This document shows positions 4,704 to 5,203 of a DNA stretch of 5,203 bases, one piece after another. The position numbers and the translations under genes were made by a program. The notes under the pieces are model-generated. The model saw only the letters and a list, made by a program, of their open reading frames with translations, was not told where the DNA came from and made no database searches. Every line of letters starts with the position of its first letter. The stretch's first letter is position 1. Source of the DNA: Phycisphaeraceae bacterium (lineage in GTDB: Bacteria > Planctomycetota > Phycisphaerae > Phycisphaerales > Phycisphaeraceae); NCBI GenBank assembly GCA_020851395.1, contig JADZCW010000085.1, positions 1-5,203 of the forward strand. Direction: 5' to 3'.

Positions 4704-5203
4704 ATGAAGACATCAAACGCGCTTGGGGCATGGGTGTGCGTGTCGGCCGTGATCCTCCTGACAGGCTGCGATCTTCACTGGCCCGGCAGCCCCGGCCTGA
4801 CCAAGGCCCAGGTCCGCGCCAACGAGCACCTCCAGCAGGGCCAGGCCTACATCGAGCAGGGCCTGCTCGACTCGGCCTTCGCCGCCTTCGGCCTGGCGCT
4901 CGAGGAGAACCCCAGGCTCGTCGAGGCCCACATGGGCATGGGCGGCATCTACATGCAGCGCGGCCAGAACGACCTGGCCGAGCAGAGCTACGCCCGCGCC
5001 GCCGAGCTGGCCCCCAACAGCTTCGACGCCCACTACCACCTCGCCTATGCCCGCCAGCTCCTGGGCAAACTCGACTTGGCCGTCCGCGCCTACCTCCAGG
5101 CCCTGACCATCGAGCCCAACAGCGCCGCCGCCAACCAGAACCTCGCCGGCGCCTACCTCCAGCTCGGCCGCGCCGCCGAGGCCATCCCCTACGCCAAGAA
5201 GGC
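4704..5203 (+). CDS. TPR-repeat lipoprotein, N-terminal part
   Basis: The frame opens with ATG at 4704 and is still open at the window end (166 complete codons). Residues 1-22 form a lipoprotein signal peptide: Lys2, a hydrophobic stretch from about Ala6 to Leu19, and the lipobox Leu19-Thr20-Gly21-Cys22, so Cys22 should be lipidated and the protein anchored to a membrane outside the cytoplasm. Tetratricopeptide repeats follow at about 41-74, 75-108, 109-142 and 143 onward (cut). They show the expected pattern, with NP, AP and EP at the repeat ends (ENPRLVE, LAPNSFD, IEPNSAA), and favour a protein-protein scaffold role. Such lipoproteins include PilF/PilW-type pilotins, but no specific subfamily can be named. 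No Shine-Dalgarno is visible before the ATG. The signal peptide immediately after it supports this start. It is divergent from nadE. Confidence 0.9.
   Translation, partial: MKTSNALGAWVCVSAVILLTGCDLHWPGSPGLTKAQVRANEHLQQGQAYIEQGLLDSAFAAFGLALEENPRLVEAHMGMGGIYMQRGQNDLAEQSYARAAELAPNSFDAHYHLAYARQLLGKLDLAVRAYLQALTIEPNSAAANQNLAGAYLQLGRAAEAIPYAKK

Overview
The window is a GC-rich bacterial chromosome segment with three complete genes, two genes cut by the window edges, and an unusually long, AT-richer spacer. The likely source is a Planctomycetota member, perhaps Phycisphaerae-like. This is inferred from the high-GC coding style, the PadR regulator next to a HAAS-like gene, a TPR lipoprotein, and the glutamine-dependent two-domain NAD synthetase. 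No marker gene proves it.

Layout. 1-98 (minus) is the start of a small HAAS/permease-prefix-like protein that continues off the left edge. 99-283 is a spacer with GC-rich hairpins and a G-run tandem repeat. 284-625 (minus) is a PadR-family repressor with a good ribosome binding site. Its promoter-like site with a nearby ACAT/ATGT-rich tract lies at 671-719. 720-1467 holds no convincing protein gene. It contains a strong minus-strand Rho-independent terminator at 905-949, a hairpin at 1005-1038, a promoter-like sequence near 1142-1167, and an island of about 39% GC at 1141-1460 with repeated TTGCGCAA palindromes. 1468-2754 (minus) is a metal-dependent amidohydrolase-fold protein. 2779-4503 (minus) is nadE, 24 bases upstream of the amidohydrolase, so the two probably form an operon. 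4504-4703 is a divergent intergenic region almost filled by a 136-bp inverted-repeat element of GGGTAC-type units. 4704-5203 (plus) is the start of a TPR lipoprotein that runs off the right edge.

How the genes work together. The PadR regulator and the HAAS-like protein form a typical regulator/membrane-partner pair, probably autoregulated. NadE makes NAD+ from deamido-NAD+ using glutamine. The amidohydrolase is probably co-transcribed with it, but its substrate cannot be read from the sequence. The TPR lipoprotein is divergent from nadE and is probably an envelope scaffold protein.

Most notable are the 136-bp REPIN/MITE-like inverted repeat directly upstream of nadE, which has G-quadruplex potential on both strands, and a possible small RNA in the 905-1140 minus-strand interval. 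No complete new multi-gene system is visible.
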